Assembly: GCA_015056005.1 (NCBI GenBank)
Contig: SVHB01000007.1
Coordinates: forward strand, 1-53,706
From: Clostridiales bacterium
Lineage (GTDB): Bacteria; Bacillota; Clostridia; Christensenellales; UBA1750
Direction of reading: 5' to 3'
Length of the DNA stretch: 53,706 nt
The notes under the pieces are model-generated. The model was not told the DNA's origin. It saw only the letters and a list, made by a program, of their open reading frames with translations, and did no database searches. Shown here in pieces: positions 40,454-50,458 of this stretch. Position numbers and translations under genes: made by a program. Numbering within the stretch: the stretch's first letter is position 1; every line of letters begins with the position of its first letter.

Positions 40454-42593
40454 TTTCCACATGATCGCCCGTGACCTTGTGCTTGCATTCCTCGTTGGTG
40501 CAAACGCTGTACGCGGCGCCCTTTCTGTCAAATTTCTGCACCATTATACTGCCGCAGATTGGGCAGGGATCCTTTACAGGCATATCCCAGAGCACGAAAT
40601 CGCATTCGGGATAGCCTTCGCAGCCGTAGAACTTTTTACCCCTTCGGCTGGTACGCTCAAGCACCTGCTTGCCGCACTTGGGGCATTTAGCCTGAGTGGG
40701 CACGATTATTGCCATGGTGTTTTTACACTGAGGATAATTGGGGCAGGCAAGGAATCTGCCGAATCTGCCCATCTTGTATACCATTCTTGCGCCGCATTTA
40801 TCGCAGATGATATCGGATTCTTCATCGGCTATCTCGATCTTCTCGATAGCTTCCTCGGCGTTTTCCACATCATGCTTGAAATCGTCGTAAAACTCATCGA
40901 TAACGCTCTGCCATTTTACCGAGCCTTCTTCGATATCGTCAAGCTTTTCTTCAAGGTTCGCGGTAAACTCGATATCGACAACCTGATCAAAATACTCGCC
41001 CATGATATCGGTGACTATAACGCCAAGCTCGGTCGGGAAAAGAGTCCTGCTCTGGCGCTTGATATATCCCCTTGTGATGATGGTGGAGATAGTCGGCGCA
41101 TAGGTGGAAGGTCTGCCGATGCCGTCGTCTTCAAGGGCGCGCACAAGGCTTGCCTCGGTGTAACGCTGGGGAGGCTGGGTAAAGTGCTGCTCGGGGTTGA
41201 CATCGACGAGTTTGAGCACCTGGCCTTCCTTGAGATCGGGCAGGCTGGTCTCCTTTTCCTCGGGAGTATCAAGGCTTTCTTCATAAACCACGGTGAAGCC
41301 CTGGAACTTCTTTTTCATGCCCGTGAAGGAGAATTCCGCATCGCCGTTTGAGGTCTTTGCAGATACGACATCATACAAAGCGTTGGTCATCTGGCTTGCG
41401 ATAAAACGGCTGTAAATGAGCTTATACAGCTTATACTGGTCCCTTGTTACCGAATCCTTTATGCTGTCGGGGGTACGGACAAGCGAAGTGGGACGGATGG
41501 CTTCGTGCGCATCCTGAGCACCGCGCTTGCTCTTGAAGGTATTGGGGATCTCGGGCAGATACGCGGGATCGTAGTTTTCTGAAATATAGTTTCTCACATC
41601 CGCAAGCGCTTCCTGGGAAACTCTTGTGGAGTCGGTACGGATATAGCTTACAAGACCTACTGAGCCTTCACCTTCGATCTCAACGCCTTCATAGAGCTGC
41701 TGAGCGATGAGCATGGTCTTTGAGGTGGTAAAGTTCAGCTTCCTTGCGGCTTCCTGCTGAAGGTTTGAAGTGGTAAAGGGCGGCGGGGGGCTCTTCCTGC
41801 GTTCGGAAAGCTTTATGGAATTTACCGTATACTCGCCCTTCTCTATTCTTTCAACAGCTTCTTTTGCACTTTCCTCGCTTGCTATTTGAGCTTTTTCGCC
41901 GCCAAGAAAAGAGAGCTTGAACGTCACATTCTTTTTGCCGTGTTCAAACTTTGCGTCGATCGTCCAATATTCCTCGGGAACGAATTTTTCGATCTCCCTT
42001 TCCCTGTCAACGATCATCTTGGTTGCTACGGACTGAACTCTGCCTGCGGAAAGGCCTTTCCTTACCTTTGCCCAAAGCAGGGGGCTGATCTTATAGCCAA
42101 CGAGCCTGTCGAGCACACGCCTTGCCTGCTGTGCGTCTACCTTGGAAACATCAAGGGGACGGCAATTATCTATTGCGCTTGTGACTGCGCCCTTGGTTAT
42201 CTCGTGGAACTCGATCCTGCAGGGGCTGTCGGGATCAAGGCCAAGTATATGGGCAAGATGCCAGGAAATGGCCTCGCCCTCTCTGTCAGGGTCGGTTGCG
42301 AGATAAACGCGGGAAGCGTTCTTTGCCTCGCGTTTGATCTTTTCGATTATGGGACCGCGCCCTCTTATGGTTATATACCTTGGCTCAAAGTTATTTTCTA
42401 CATCAACGCCAAGCTGGCTCTTTGGTAGGTCTCTTACATGACCGTTTGATGCTTCGATCTTATATTTACTGCCCAAAAACTTGCCTATGGTCTTCGCCTT
42501 TGCGGGAGACTCTACTATGACCAGAGCCTGTTTCTGGCTCTTTTTAGGCGTTTTGGCTTTTGTGGTTTTGTTGGTCGCTTGTTTAGTTGCCAT
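40446..42593 (-). CDS. topA: DNA topoisomerase I
   Basis: 715 residues. Relaxes negative supercoils. Lys-rich N-terminal extension (about 1-24), TOPRIM domain (LVIVESPAKAKTIGKFLG, DPDREGEAISWH), active-site Tyr in SYIRTDSTR, and three C-terminal zinc knuckles (CDKCGARM, CPKCGKQV, CPICGSIM). GGAGG lies 6 nt before the ATG at 42593; an in-frame TTG one codon upstream is rejected. Full length. Confidence 0.97.
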   Translation of the reverse strand: MATKQATNKTTKAKTPKKSQKQALVIVESPAKAKTIGKFLGSKYKIEASNGHVRDLPKSQLGVDVENNFEPRYITIRGRGPIIEKIKREAKNASRVYLATDPDREGEAISWHLAHILGLDPDSPCRIEFHEITKGAVTSAIDNCRPLDVSKVDAQQARRVLDRLVGYKISPLLWAKVRKGLSAGRVQSVATKMIVDREREIEKFVPEEYWTIDAKFEHGKKNVTFKLSFLGGEKAQIASEESAKEAVERIEKGEYTVNSIKLSERRKSPPPPFTTSNLQQEAARKLNFTTSKTMLIAQQLYEGVEIEGEGSVGLVSYIRTDSTRVSQEALADVRNYISENYDPAYLPEIPNTFKSKRGAQDAHEAIRPTSLVRTPDSIKDSVTRDQYKLYKLIYSRFIASQMTNALYDVVSAKTSNGDAEFSFTGMKKKFQGFTVVYEESLDTPEEKETSLPDLKEGQVLKLVDVNPEQHFTQPPQRYTEASLVRALEDDGIGRPSTYAPTISTIITRGYIKRQSRTLFPTELGVIVTDIMGEYFDQVVDIEFTANLEEKLDDIEEGSVKWQSVIDEFYDDFKHDVENAEEAIEKIEIADEESDIICDKCGARMVYKMGRFGRFLACPNYPQCKNTMAIIVPTQAKCPKCGKQVLERTSRRGKKFYGCEGYPECDFVLWDMPVKDPCPICGSIMVQKFDRKGAAYSVCTNEECKHKVTGDHVEND

Positions 42594-42623
42594 CAAATTC
42601 CTCCGAAATCGGTAAAGGTGATA

Positions 42624-43712
42624 TTATATAGAATAAATCCTTCCCGAATGCTGTTTTATTATTCCTCTTAATTGCAGCATTGTCAAGAGCGAATTTAGTT
42701 TATCGGGCGAGTAGCCCGTTTTCTCGCTCAGTTCCTCAAAGGAAAGCTCTTCGTTCATAAGAGGTCTTACAATTTCCGCTTCTTCATCGGAAAGCGTTAC
42801 CGAAAGGTTCTTGAACGACACATCAGCCGTTCTCTTTACCGCCCAGTTCATCTCATAGAGCAGATCGCCGGGTTCTAAAACCATGTGCGCGCCGTCGCGT
42901 ATTAAGTGGTTCGGCGTATAGCTGAGCTGCGAATTTATGGGACCGGGCACCGCGAAGATCTCCCTTGAATAATCAAGCGCGTAATCGACGGTTATCTTTG
43001 AACCCGAGCCTTTATCCGCTTCTGCCACAAGCACCGCCTGACTGAGCCCTGCAATTATCCTGTTCCTGCTCCTGAAATGATTGGCGATAGGGCTTGCGCC
43101 GGGCCTGTATTCGCTTATCACAAGCCCGCTGCTCATTATCCTGTCATAAAGCTCGATGTTTTCGGGCGGATAACAAATATCCACGCCGCTGCCAAGAACC
43201 GCAATGGTCGTGCCGCCTCCGTCAAGCGCTCCCGTATGCGAACAGGTATCTATGCCGCGGGCCATACCCGAAACCACGGTTACGCCCTGCCTTGCAGCTT
43301 CCTTGCAGATGCTGTACGCCGTTTGCTGCCCGTATCTCGTGGGCGCTCTTGATCCCACGCTTCCAAGCAATTTATCCGTTGGTATGCTTTCGAGTGAGCC
43401 CTTGATATAAAGCACATAGGGCGGATCGAAGATCTCCTCCAGCTGAGAAGGATATGCATCGGTAAATCTGCATATCATGCGGATCCCCATTTTCTCAACG
43501 TTTGCGATATGATCCTCGACCATGCTTGAGCGCACGACATTTCCGTAATTCTTATATGCTTTCTCGCCGATGATCTTTTTTATCAGCGAATCGTCCGCCT
43601 GCATTATCTCGTGGGGCTCATCAACCATCGACAAAAGCTTTGACATGCGCTTTGGGCCTATTCCGTCTACCAGCGACAGAGCTATGAGCGCTTTCTCCTG
43701 TTTACCATACAT
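42624..43712 (-). CDS. dprA: DNA processing protein DprA/Smf
   Basis: 362 residues. Loads RecA on incoming single-stranded DNA in natural transformation. N-terminal HhH-like region (VDGIGPKRMSKLL), Rossmann domain with GSVGSRAPTRYG, SGMARGIDTCSH, GSGVDICYPPEN and SRNRIIAGLS, and a C-terminal winged helix (about 300-360). The ATG overlaps the comM stop by 1 nt (TAATG). Confidence 0.96.
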   Translation of the reverse strand: MYGKQEKALIALSLVDGIGPKRMSKLLSMVDEPHEIMQADDSLIKKIIGEKAYKNYGNVVRSSMVEDHIANVEKMGIRMICRFTDAYPSQLEEIFDPPYVLYIKGSLESIPTDKLLGSVGSRAPTRYGQQTAYSICKEAARQGVTVVSGMARGIDTCSHTGALDGGGTTIAVLGSGVDICYPPENIELYDRIMSSGLVISEYRPGASPIANHFRSRNRIIAGLSQAVLVAEADKGSGSKITVDYALDYSREIFAVPGPINSQLSYTPNHLIRDGAHMVLEPGDLLYEMNWAVKRTADVSFKNLSVTLSDEEAEIVRPLMNEELSFEELSEKTGYSPDKLNSLLTMLQLRGIIKQHSGRIYSI

Positions 43713-45244
43713 TATTGACGCCCCCAATACTTGGTATCCATGCCCCTGTAGGCAACCGCCTCGGCGACATGCTGCTGGTCGATGACTTCACTTCCGGCAA
43801 GATCTGCAATAGTCCTTGCCACCTTGAGCATCCTAGTGTAGCCTCTGGTCGAAAGCTTCATCTTATCGGCTGCAAGCTCGATGATCTTCCTTGCATCGTC
43901 GGTCACAACGCAGTATTTTTCTATCTGCCGTGCGTTCAGGTGAGAATTGGCAAACACATTCTGACCTTTATAGCGCTCCTGCTGTATCAGCCTTGCCTTG
44001 CTGACCCTCTGTCTTACCTGAGCGCTGGTCTCCTCGCCCTTTGCGGGGGAAGATATCTCGTTTACATCTATCGATTCGACCTCTATATGCATGTCGATCC
44101 TGTCGAGCAAAGGCCCCGATATCCTGCCAAGATATCTCTGTATGGCTGCGGGAGTGCATCTGCAGGGGTTGTTCCTCGAACCGAGGTTTCCGCAGGGACA
44201 GGGGTTCATCGAGCAGACCATCATGAACCTTGCGGGGTACTGTATCTGCGCGTTTATCCTTGTGACGTTCACAAAGCCGTCTTCCATTGGCTGGCGCAGG
44301 GATTCCAGCACACTGCGGGGGAATTCCGGCAGCTCATCCAAAAACAGAACTCCGTTATGCGCCTTGGATATTTCCCCGGGAAGCGCCGAATTTCCGCCGC
44401 CTATCATGGAGACAGCAGACGCGGTATGATGGGGCGATCTGAACGGACGCTGCACCATCAGCCCGCCTTCGACAGAGCTTGTGACCGAATGTATTTTGGT
44501 GACCTCCAGCGCTTCTTCAAAGGTCATAGCCGGCAGTATTGAGGGCAGACATCTTGCCAGCATCGTTTTGCCCGAGCCGGGCGAGCCCACCATAAGCAGG
44601 TTATGCGCGCCCGCCGCCGCGATCTCAAGCGCTCTTTTGGCGGCCTTCTGACCTCTCACATAGCAAAGGTCGCTTGTGAATATCTCACCGCCCCCCTCGG
44701 GGTCATAGGGGAGATGCTCAAGCGGCTTTATGAGCTCTTCGCCCTTTATATGGTTTATTAGCTCGTTTAATGTATGCACGGGATAGAATTCTATATCCTC
44801 TATGGCGCGCATCTGCTCCGCATTTTCGTACGGGAAAAAGAATTTCTTTATCCCATTTCCCCTTGCGGTGATTATCATAGGCAAAGCGCCGTTTACGGGC
44901 CGCACGCTTCCGTCCAGCGATAATTCGCCCGCGATCATGCAATCGTCGCTCACCTGCGGTATCGTACCTGCGGCGGATAAGAGCGCTACCGCGAGGGGAA
45001 GATCAAACGAGGGACCTTCCTTCTTTTTGTCTGCGGGGGCAAGGTTTATGATATTTCGGCCGTAAGGGAATTTAAGCCCGCTTGAATTGATGGCGCTTCT
45101 AACCCTTTCACGCGATTCCTTGACCGCGGCATCGGGCAGACCGACCATCTCAAACAGGGACGGACCTTCCCTGTGATCGACCTCCACCTGCACGGTGAAG
45201 CCTTCAATGCCTATAAGGCCGCTTGAATATACCCTTGAAAGCAT
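43712..45244 (-). CDS. comM: YifB/ComM-family AAA+ ATPase
   Basis: 510 residues. Mg-chelatase-like AAA+ protein; ComM is a branch-migration helicase in transformation of Gram-negatives. N-terminal ChlI-like domain (VGLPDAAVKESRERVRSAI), Walker A GSPGSGKTMLA, Walker B VLFLDELPEF, NPCPCG zinc-like motif, C-terminal RGYTRMLKVARTIADL. GGGGGAAAGG lies just before the ATG. Adjacent to dprA as in many Clostridia. Confidence 0.95.
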   Translation of the reverse strand: MLSRVYSSGLIGIEGFTVQVEVDHREGPSLFEMVGLPDAAVKESRERVRSAINSSGLKFPYGRNIINLAPADKKKEGPSFDLPLAVALLSAAGTIPQVSDDCMIAGELSLDGSVRPVNGALPMIITARGNGIKKFFFPYENAEQMRAIEDIEFYPVHTLNELINHIKGEELIKPLEHLPYDPEGGGEIFTSDLCYVRGQKAAKRALEIAAAGAHNLLMVGSPGSGKTMLARCLPSILPAMTFEEALEVTKIHSVTSSVEGGLMVQRPFRSPHHTASAVSMIGGGNSALPGEISKAHNGVLFLDELPEFPRSVLESLRQPMEDGFVNVTRINAQIQYPARFMMVCSMNPCPCGNLGSRNNPCRCTPAAIQRYLGRISGPLLDRIDMHIEVESIDVNEISSPAKGEETSAQVRQRVSKARLIQQERYKGQNVFANSHLNARQIEKYCVVTDDARKIIELAADKMKLSTRGYTRMLKVARTIADLAGSEVIDQQHVAEAVAYRGMDTKYWGRQ

Positions 45245-45264
45245 CCTTTCCCCCGCCTTTCTTT

Positions 45265-45666
45265 TTATATATCTCTGAAAACTATCAGCTTGTTCAAAAC
45301 AAAGTTTACCCCCAGCGACGCTATTACCGCTATGAGCTTGCCCATCATATACGCCATACCGATGCTGTCACAGCAGATCTTGAGCACCAGAGTGGATACG
45401 CCCAGCGACAGCACGTTTATCATAAAGAACGCAATAACGCGAATGGCGCCCATCCTGCCCTTTTCCTTAAAGGTGAACGCCTTGTTCATGAAAAGGGAGT
45501 TTACTACGCCGCAGGTATAGGAGATCACGTTTGCTAAAAGATAGTATTTTGCAAAAAACGCGATCAAGGTCAAGAGGTAAAACACACCCATATCGATAAG
45601 GGTGTTAAAAACGCCCACGATAGAGAACTTAATGCCCTGCTCTATCAGTTTTTTCAGTTTATCCAT
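45265..45666 (-). CDS. GtrA-family membrane protein
   Basis: 133 residues, four TM helices (about 13-33, 39-61, 76-97, 105-127), FSIVGVFNTLIDMGVFYLL at the start and a basic loop NKAFTFKEKGRM. GtrA proteins are thought to move polyprenyl-phosphate sugars across the membrane or support glycosyltransferases. AAGGAG precedes the ATG. It lies 9 nt after the giant GT-C gene, so it probably supplies that enzyme's lipid-linked sugar. Confidence 0.9.
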   Translation of the reverse strand: MDKLKKLIEQGIKFSIVGVFNTLIDMGVFYLLTLIAFFAKYYLLANVISYTCGVVNSLFMNKAFTFKEKGRMGAIRVIAFFMINVLSLGVSTLVLKICCDSIGMAYMMGKLIAVIASLGVNFVLNKLIVFRDI

Positions 45667-45675
45667 CGCTTCTCC

Positions 45676-48600
45676 TTACGGGGCCCACATGGTCCATGTC
45701 GGCAGCCACTGGGTCAGCTTTGCATAGCCTTCAGTCATATCGATACCCGATATCGCCGGGAAGAAGAACGCGAAAAGCAGCGCGGACAGACCGATAAGGC
45801 TGAACAGACCGATATCGACCCATCTTTTTCTTTCACTATACTTTTCATAGAGCATCGCAAATATATGACAGGTGATGAAGATTATGAAGGGCACGCTTGC
45901 AAAATAGTGATAGATAAAGGTCGATCTTGGAACTATGACCCAAGGGAGGAACTGCGCGCCAAGACCTATGAGCAAAAGCATCGATGCGCGGCTTTGATCC
46001 TCGCGCCTTATCTTGAGCACCAAAAGCGCTATAACAGCTATAAAGCCCGTCCACCACACCGCAGGGTTGCCCATGGTGTTTATGGTTCCGATATATCCGC
46101 CGTAATTGCCCTTGTAGAACCACATCGGACGGATGATGAGCGGCCATTCGTACCACGGGGATGCAAAATAATGATCGTCGACAAGCCCCGAGTGATAGGT
46201 GAACATATAAACCTGAGCGTCCCACCAGTCGGCAAGAGTCTTGCCGCCCTCGATCATGAAATACTGCACATACGACAGCATATAGATCGCGATTGGAATG
46301 ATAATGAACGAAAGCACACAGAAAGCGCCGGTCAGGCAAAGCTTTTTGAACCATGTTTTTCTTACAAGCTCGTCTTCGCTCCTTCTTGCCGCCAGGCATC
46401 TTCTGACCGTTTCAACAGCAAACACCACCGCAAGACCCGCGCCCGCGTATGCGCCAATCCATTTGGACGCAATACCCAGACCCATCATGATGCCTGAAAG
46501 CAGAAGCGGCGGGAAGGTCTTTTTGAGCGGCATTTTATTGAAATCATAAAGCAGGACATATCTGAACATGAAGTAGAACATCCAGATTATGAACAGCACC
46601 GCAAATGAATCTATGGTGGCTATCCTTGTCTGTGTATAGTGCATGCAGTCAAGCGCCATTAGAAGCGTTGAAAAAGCCGCGAGCTTTGTTTTCTTAAACA
46701 AAAGCTTTCCTGTCATGTACATGCCCGGAAGCATAAGAACGCCCGCCAGAGTGCCCGCAAAGCGCCATGCGAAGGGAGTCATGCCCATAAGCATTATGCA
46801 AAGGGACATAAGCGCCTTTCCAAGCGGCGGATGGGTGGTCTCGTACCACTGCATGTTATACACGTGCTCGTAAGCCGTACGCGCATGATAAATCTCATCA
46901 AAATACATTGAGTTGAGGTACGACCTGTGCTCCGGGAGCTCCTCCTGTTCGTCGCAGATAAGCTTGGGATCATATCCCCGCTCCTCGTCTGCGCCCGAAG
47001 TGCCGACTGCGGCTATCTCTATCGGGGTATTGCCAACGCCGTAGAAGCCGACTTCGAACATTGAAATACCGGGAGAGCCGAACACCACGCGCATAAACCT
47101 GTAATTGGCGTCCACGGGCATGAACTCGTGCCATTCAAACATGGTATTTGTTTCATAAAGCACGGTCATTTCGGTTATCTCATCGTCCTTGAGGTATTCC
47201 AGTCTTGTCCAGTTTTCCAGATCGTTGCTGCCTTCAACCGCAAAAGTGCCGTTTCCGATGCCGCCGTAGAATGAGAATTTTTCGATAAACTGCGTTTCAC
47301 CAAGGTCAAATGCCACGTATTCACCGTCTTTGGTGGAAACGAACTCGGTCTGAGGCGCATGAGTTATGCCAAGGTTCACAAACGCAAGCACGGCATACGC
47401 AAGGGTTATAAAAAGCATTATAATAATGTCTTTTCTGCTCATCCTTGCAGACTCAAAAGAAATTTCCCCGCCCGTATATGCGCTCGCATTTTCCTTTCGC
47501 TCAAATTCCCGCGTCTCTTTATTCAAAGCGCAGATATCATATGAAACCAGCATAAGGTACATTGCGCCCGCTATCTGCACCGCCGAGAATATGAAGGTAT
47601 AGAGCTTTTCGGCTTCCATCAGATAGTCGTTTATGAGCACTATGGAAACGTTCATAAAATGCGGCACGCTAAGCAGCGCAAAAGCAATCAGCAGCCTTCT
47701 GTCGCCGTAATACAAAAACGCCAGAAGCAGAAGGACGAACGCAGGGAACATATAGCGCTCGTGCATCCTCACGCCGAAGGTGAAGACCATGGTGAAAAAC
47801 AGCGCGCCTACAAGCGGAAGCGACCTTGTTTCTCTCCTTTTAAGCTGCAGAAATGCGCAGTAGCCAAAGGATATCACGATGAACAAGGTGCCCCATATCC
47901 TGTAGCTCAACCCCATGAAAGCCTGATCCTGCTCCACCCAGTTCGCACCGAAAAGCCCGAAAAGGTTCATGGCGTTCACGGCTGCGTATTCATAACTGGA
48001 AACAGTGCCAAGGTATCTTTCAATGAGCCAATACCAAGGCTGATCGTTCATATAAACCAAACTGAAAAGCGCGCACACTGCGGCGCAGGAAAAGAACGAT
48101 TTTATGAGCATGAACCAGCCGGCCCCGCCGTTTTTCCTGATATAATGGATAAACGCGAGCAAAAGCAGCGGGCCTGCCATAAGCGTCTGCGGCTTTATAA
48201 GCAAAGTCAGCGCAAATGCGATGGAGGCTTTGAACATCTTCTGTTCTATCATCCAGTAAACGCTCAGAAGTATACCAAGCGCCATGATGCCGTCGATCTG
48301 CCCCCATGCCGCGGAATTTATTATTGTTACGGGGTTGAATATATAAAGACAGGCGATCCAGAGGGAAGCCTTTGGGCTCATCTTCTTTACCGCTATCTTA
48401 TAAAGCACAACACCCGCAAGTATATCGGCAAAAATCGAAGGGAGCTTGAGCATTATCGTATATGCCCATGAGCTCATATCGATATTAAAGAGCCTTGCTA
48501 TACCGGCAATGCCCCAAAGCACTGTGATATATCCGGGAGGATAGTCGCAAAAATAATCCTGAGAGTAAAATCCCCACGGCTTAAACTCCAGCACCTGCTG

Positions 48601-49437
48601 AGACCAGCCGTTGAAGCAGCCCATATCGACCTCATAGCCGTATACAAAAACAGCTGTGATGCACCTTATCAGAAACGCTGAAAGCGCAAGGATCAAAAGC
48701 GCGGTTCTCGTCTTTTCGCTGCCGGCGCTTTCGATATCACCGTTTCCCGGCTCGATATAATACGCGCTCATCATAACCGCAATAAAGGCCGCAAGTGCGA
48801 TAACGACCATGATGGGATATTTCTTTTGGGCGTCAGCAGGGGTCTGCTCATCTGCGGAAGCATCGTCTATACTCTCATAGTCATAAACCACAGCGTCTGC
48901 CGGAACAGACTCAACAGCACAAAAGCTCACATCCTTGAACCAGACCTCGCCCATCGCTTCGTTCGAGAAAAAGCCCAGCCTGAACTCAACATCAAGCTGC
49001 TTTTGGTCGCCGCTGTTCACATAAAGGGTAAGCTCCTGCCAATCACCGGTGCCTAAGAGCTGCTGAGATGCAATAAAGGTATCAGCAATGCTCAGCCCGG
49101 CGCCGTAATCGCCGTTGCCAAGAACATCAGCGCATTTGACCAAAGCGCTCAGCCTGTACACGGTGTTTTTGTGTACATCCACGCTCTGCACGAATCTTGC
49201 ATCGTTCATGCCGTAGCTTACGATATGAAGCGCACCGTCATCTATCGAAGATTCTGTCACATTGTTATCGTAAATATAGTTTACAACGCGAAAATCCTCG
49301 GGAAGACCGTAGGCGTTCGTTTCTGATATATCGGCATTTTTTAACAGGTTGCTCTCATAGGTTATCTCCTTTTTTCCGCAAGCGGAAAGGAGTATGAGAA
49401 GCAGTGCCATAAGCACAAGCAAAACTTTACGTTTCAT
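45676..49437 (-). CDS. Giant double GT-C glycosyltransferase (GT39-like and PMT-like) with lipobox
   Basis: 1253 residues. Lipoprotein-type signal with LSAC (Cys20); beta-rich carbohydrate-binding-like domain (about 25-175); TM 208-228; first GT-C membrane half (about 245-635; EVDMGCFNGW, DYPPGY). Then TM 669-690, a discoidin-like domain (695-800; FSFYGGIGNGTFAVEGSNDLENW), and a protein O-mannosyltransferase-type half (840-1253) with the catalytic DE pair in FDEIYHAR (846-853) and THPPLGK (868-874). It likely transfers sugars from polyprenyl phosphate to envelope glycans or proteins outside the cell. GGAGG precedes the ATG. Acceptor unknown. The frame is open throughout. Confidence 0.9.
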   Translation of the reverse strand: MKRKVLLVLMALLLILLSACGKKEITYESNLLKNADISETNAYGLPEDFRVVNYIYDNNVTESSIDDGALHIVSYGMNDARFVQSVDVHKNTVYRLSALVKCADVLGNGDYGAGLSIADTFIASQQLLGTGDWQELTLYVNSGDQKQLDVEFRLGFFSNEAMGEVWFKDVSFCAVESVPADAVVYDYESIDDASADEQTPADAQKKYPIMVVIALAAFIAVMMSAYYIEPGNGDIESAGSEKTRTALLILALSAFLIRCITAVFVYGYEVDMGCFNGWSQQVLEFKPWGFYSQDYFCDYPPGYITVLWGIAGIARLFNIDMSSWAYTIMLKLPSIFADILAGVVLYKIAVKKMSPKASLWIACLYIFNPVTIINSAAWGQIDGIMALGILLSVYWMIEQKMFKASIAFALTLLIKPQTLMAGPLLLLAFIHYIRKNGGAGWFMLIKSFFSCAAVCALFSLVYMNDQPWYWLIERYLGTVSSYEYAAVNAMNLFGLFGANWVEQDQAFMGLSYRIWGTLFIVISFGYCAFLQLKRRETRSLPLVGALFFTMVFTFGVRMHERYMFPAFVLLLLAFLYYGDRRLLIAFALLSVPHFMNVSIVLINDYLMEAEKLYTFIFSAVQIAGAMYLMLVSYDICALNKETREFERKENASAYTGGEISFESARMSRKDIIIMLFITLAYAVLAFVNLGITHAPQTEFVSTKDGEYVAFDLGETQFIEKFSFYGGIGNGTFAVEGSNDLENWTRLEYLKDDEITEMTVLYETNTMFEWHEFMPVDANYRFMRVVFGSPGISMFEVGFYGVGNTPIEIAAVGTSGADEERGYDPKLICDEQEELPEHRSYLNSMYFDEIYHARTAYEHVYNMQWYETTHPPLGKALMSLCIMLMGMTPFAWRFAGTLAGVLMLPGMYMTGKLLFKKTKLAAFSTLLMALDCMHYTQTRIATIDSFAVLFIIWMFYFMFRYVLLYDFNKMPLKKTFPPLLLSGIMMGLGIASKWIGAYAGAGLAVVFAVETVRRCLAARRSEDELVRKTWFKKLCLTGAFCVLSFIIIPIAIYMLSYVQYFMIEGGKTLADWWDAQVYMFTYHSGLVDDHYFASPWYEWPLIIRPMWFYKGNYGGYIGTINTMGNPAVWWTGFIAVIALLVLKIRREDQSRASMLLLIGLGAQFLPWVIVPRSTFIYHYFASVPFIIFITCHIFAMLYEKYSERKRWVDIGLFSLIGLSALLFAFFFPAISGIDMTEGYAKLTQWLPTWTMWAP

Positions 49438-49450
49438 GCTTCCTCCGTGT

Positions 49451-49828
49451 TTATATGAAATATCTGCCCCTTACAAGTTCAAAGGCATTTATGAAATGAT
49501 CAATTTTTGCTTTCTCGTCCGCACCCGTTATAAAGACGCAGTCGAAACGGCAGGGCATATCGTACAGATTGTTTTTGCCTATATACTGCATAGCTGCGCT
49601 TGACAAAAACCTTTGCTTTCTTTTGTCGACGGCTTCGTATGCGCTTTCATCGCTTGAATATTTTCTCGTCTTTACCTCGACAAAAACATAGGTCTGCCCA
49701 TCCATCATTATCAGGTCTATCTCGCCGCCGCTCACCCTGTAATTTGCGCAAACGAACTTATAGCCCTTGTTCAAAAGATAGGCTTTAGCCAGTTCTTCAC
49801 CTATTTTGCCCGTACGATTGCTCTGCAT
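49451..49828 (-). CDS. yraN: YraN/UPF0102 family endonuclease-like protein
   Basis: 125 residues. Restriction endonuclease-like fold: GKIGEELAKAYLLNKGYKFVCANYR, then the catalytic pattern GEIDLIM..FVEVKTR. The PD-(D/E)xK residues are intact. Cellular role not settled. It is usually found next to rnhB, as here (9 nt gap). Confidence 0.94.
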   Translation of the reverse strand: MQSNRTGKIGEELAKAYLLNKGYKFVCANYRVSGGEIDLIMMDGQTYVFVEVKTRKYSSDESAYEAVDKRKQRFLSSAAMQYIGKNNLYDMPCRFDCVFITGADEKAKIDHFINAFELVRGRYFI

Positions 49829-49837
49829 ATTATCACC

Positions 49838-50458
49838 CTATTTATCGACAAAATGCGATGTAAAGCTCCTTCTGTGCGCAGGGCAAAGACCGTATTTCTT
49901 TATCGCCTCGATATGCTCTTTGGTACCGTAGCCCTTGTTGCGCTCAAAGCCGTATTCGGGATAGAGCTTTGAAAGCTTTACCATCATATCGTCCCTGTAT
50001 ACCTTGGCGATTATTGAAGCTGCGCCTATAAGATAGCTCATGGCGTCGCCATGGACTATGCTTGTCTGGGGGATGTCGGTAGGCACCTTCTCGCAGTCGA
50101 TGAGCACATGCTCGGGCTTTACCTGCTCTATTGCGCTTGCCATGGCTTTAAGCGTTGCCTGACGGATGTTTATCCTGTCTATCTCTTCCTCGCCTGCAAA
50201 GCCGTAGGCAAACTTTACCGCTTTTTGCAAAATAAGCTCGTTTAGTTTTTCCCTTTTCTTTTCCGAAAGCTTTTTGGAATCGTTTATGCCCTCTATCAGC
50301 TCATCGGGCGGCAGTATGACACAGGCGGTGATGACGGGACCCGCAAGCGGACCTCTTCCAACTTCATCCACGCCGCCCACCGTAACGCCCTTTTCCCAAA
50401 AGGGACGCTCAAAGGAGGTTATCTCAAAAAGCCTTTGCTTTTCGTCGATCTTTTTCAT
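49838..50458 (-). CDS. rnhB: Ribonuclease HII
   Basis: 206 residues. Removes ribonucleotides from RNA/DNA hybrids. Motifs: VGGVDEVGRGPLAGPV (catalytic Asp-Glu), INDSKKLSEKKRE, HVLIDCEKV and SIIAKVYRD. The ATG directly follows the rbgA stop codon. Confidence 0.96.
   Translation of the reverse strand: MKKIDEKQRLFEITSFERPFWEKGVTVGGVDEVGRGPLAGPVITACVILPPDELIEGINDSKKLSEKKREKLNELILQKAVKFAYGFAGEEEIDRINIRQATLKAMASAIEQVKPEHVLIDCEKVPTDIPQTSIVHGDAMSYLIGAASIIAKVYRDDMMVKLSKLYPEYGFERNKGYGTKEHIEAIKKYGLCPAHRRSFTSHFVDK

Noticed and set aside
40454-40531. Longer start for trmFO
   Set aside because: It would overlap topA by over 80 nt and add residues not found in TrmFO.
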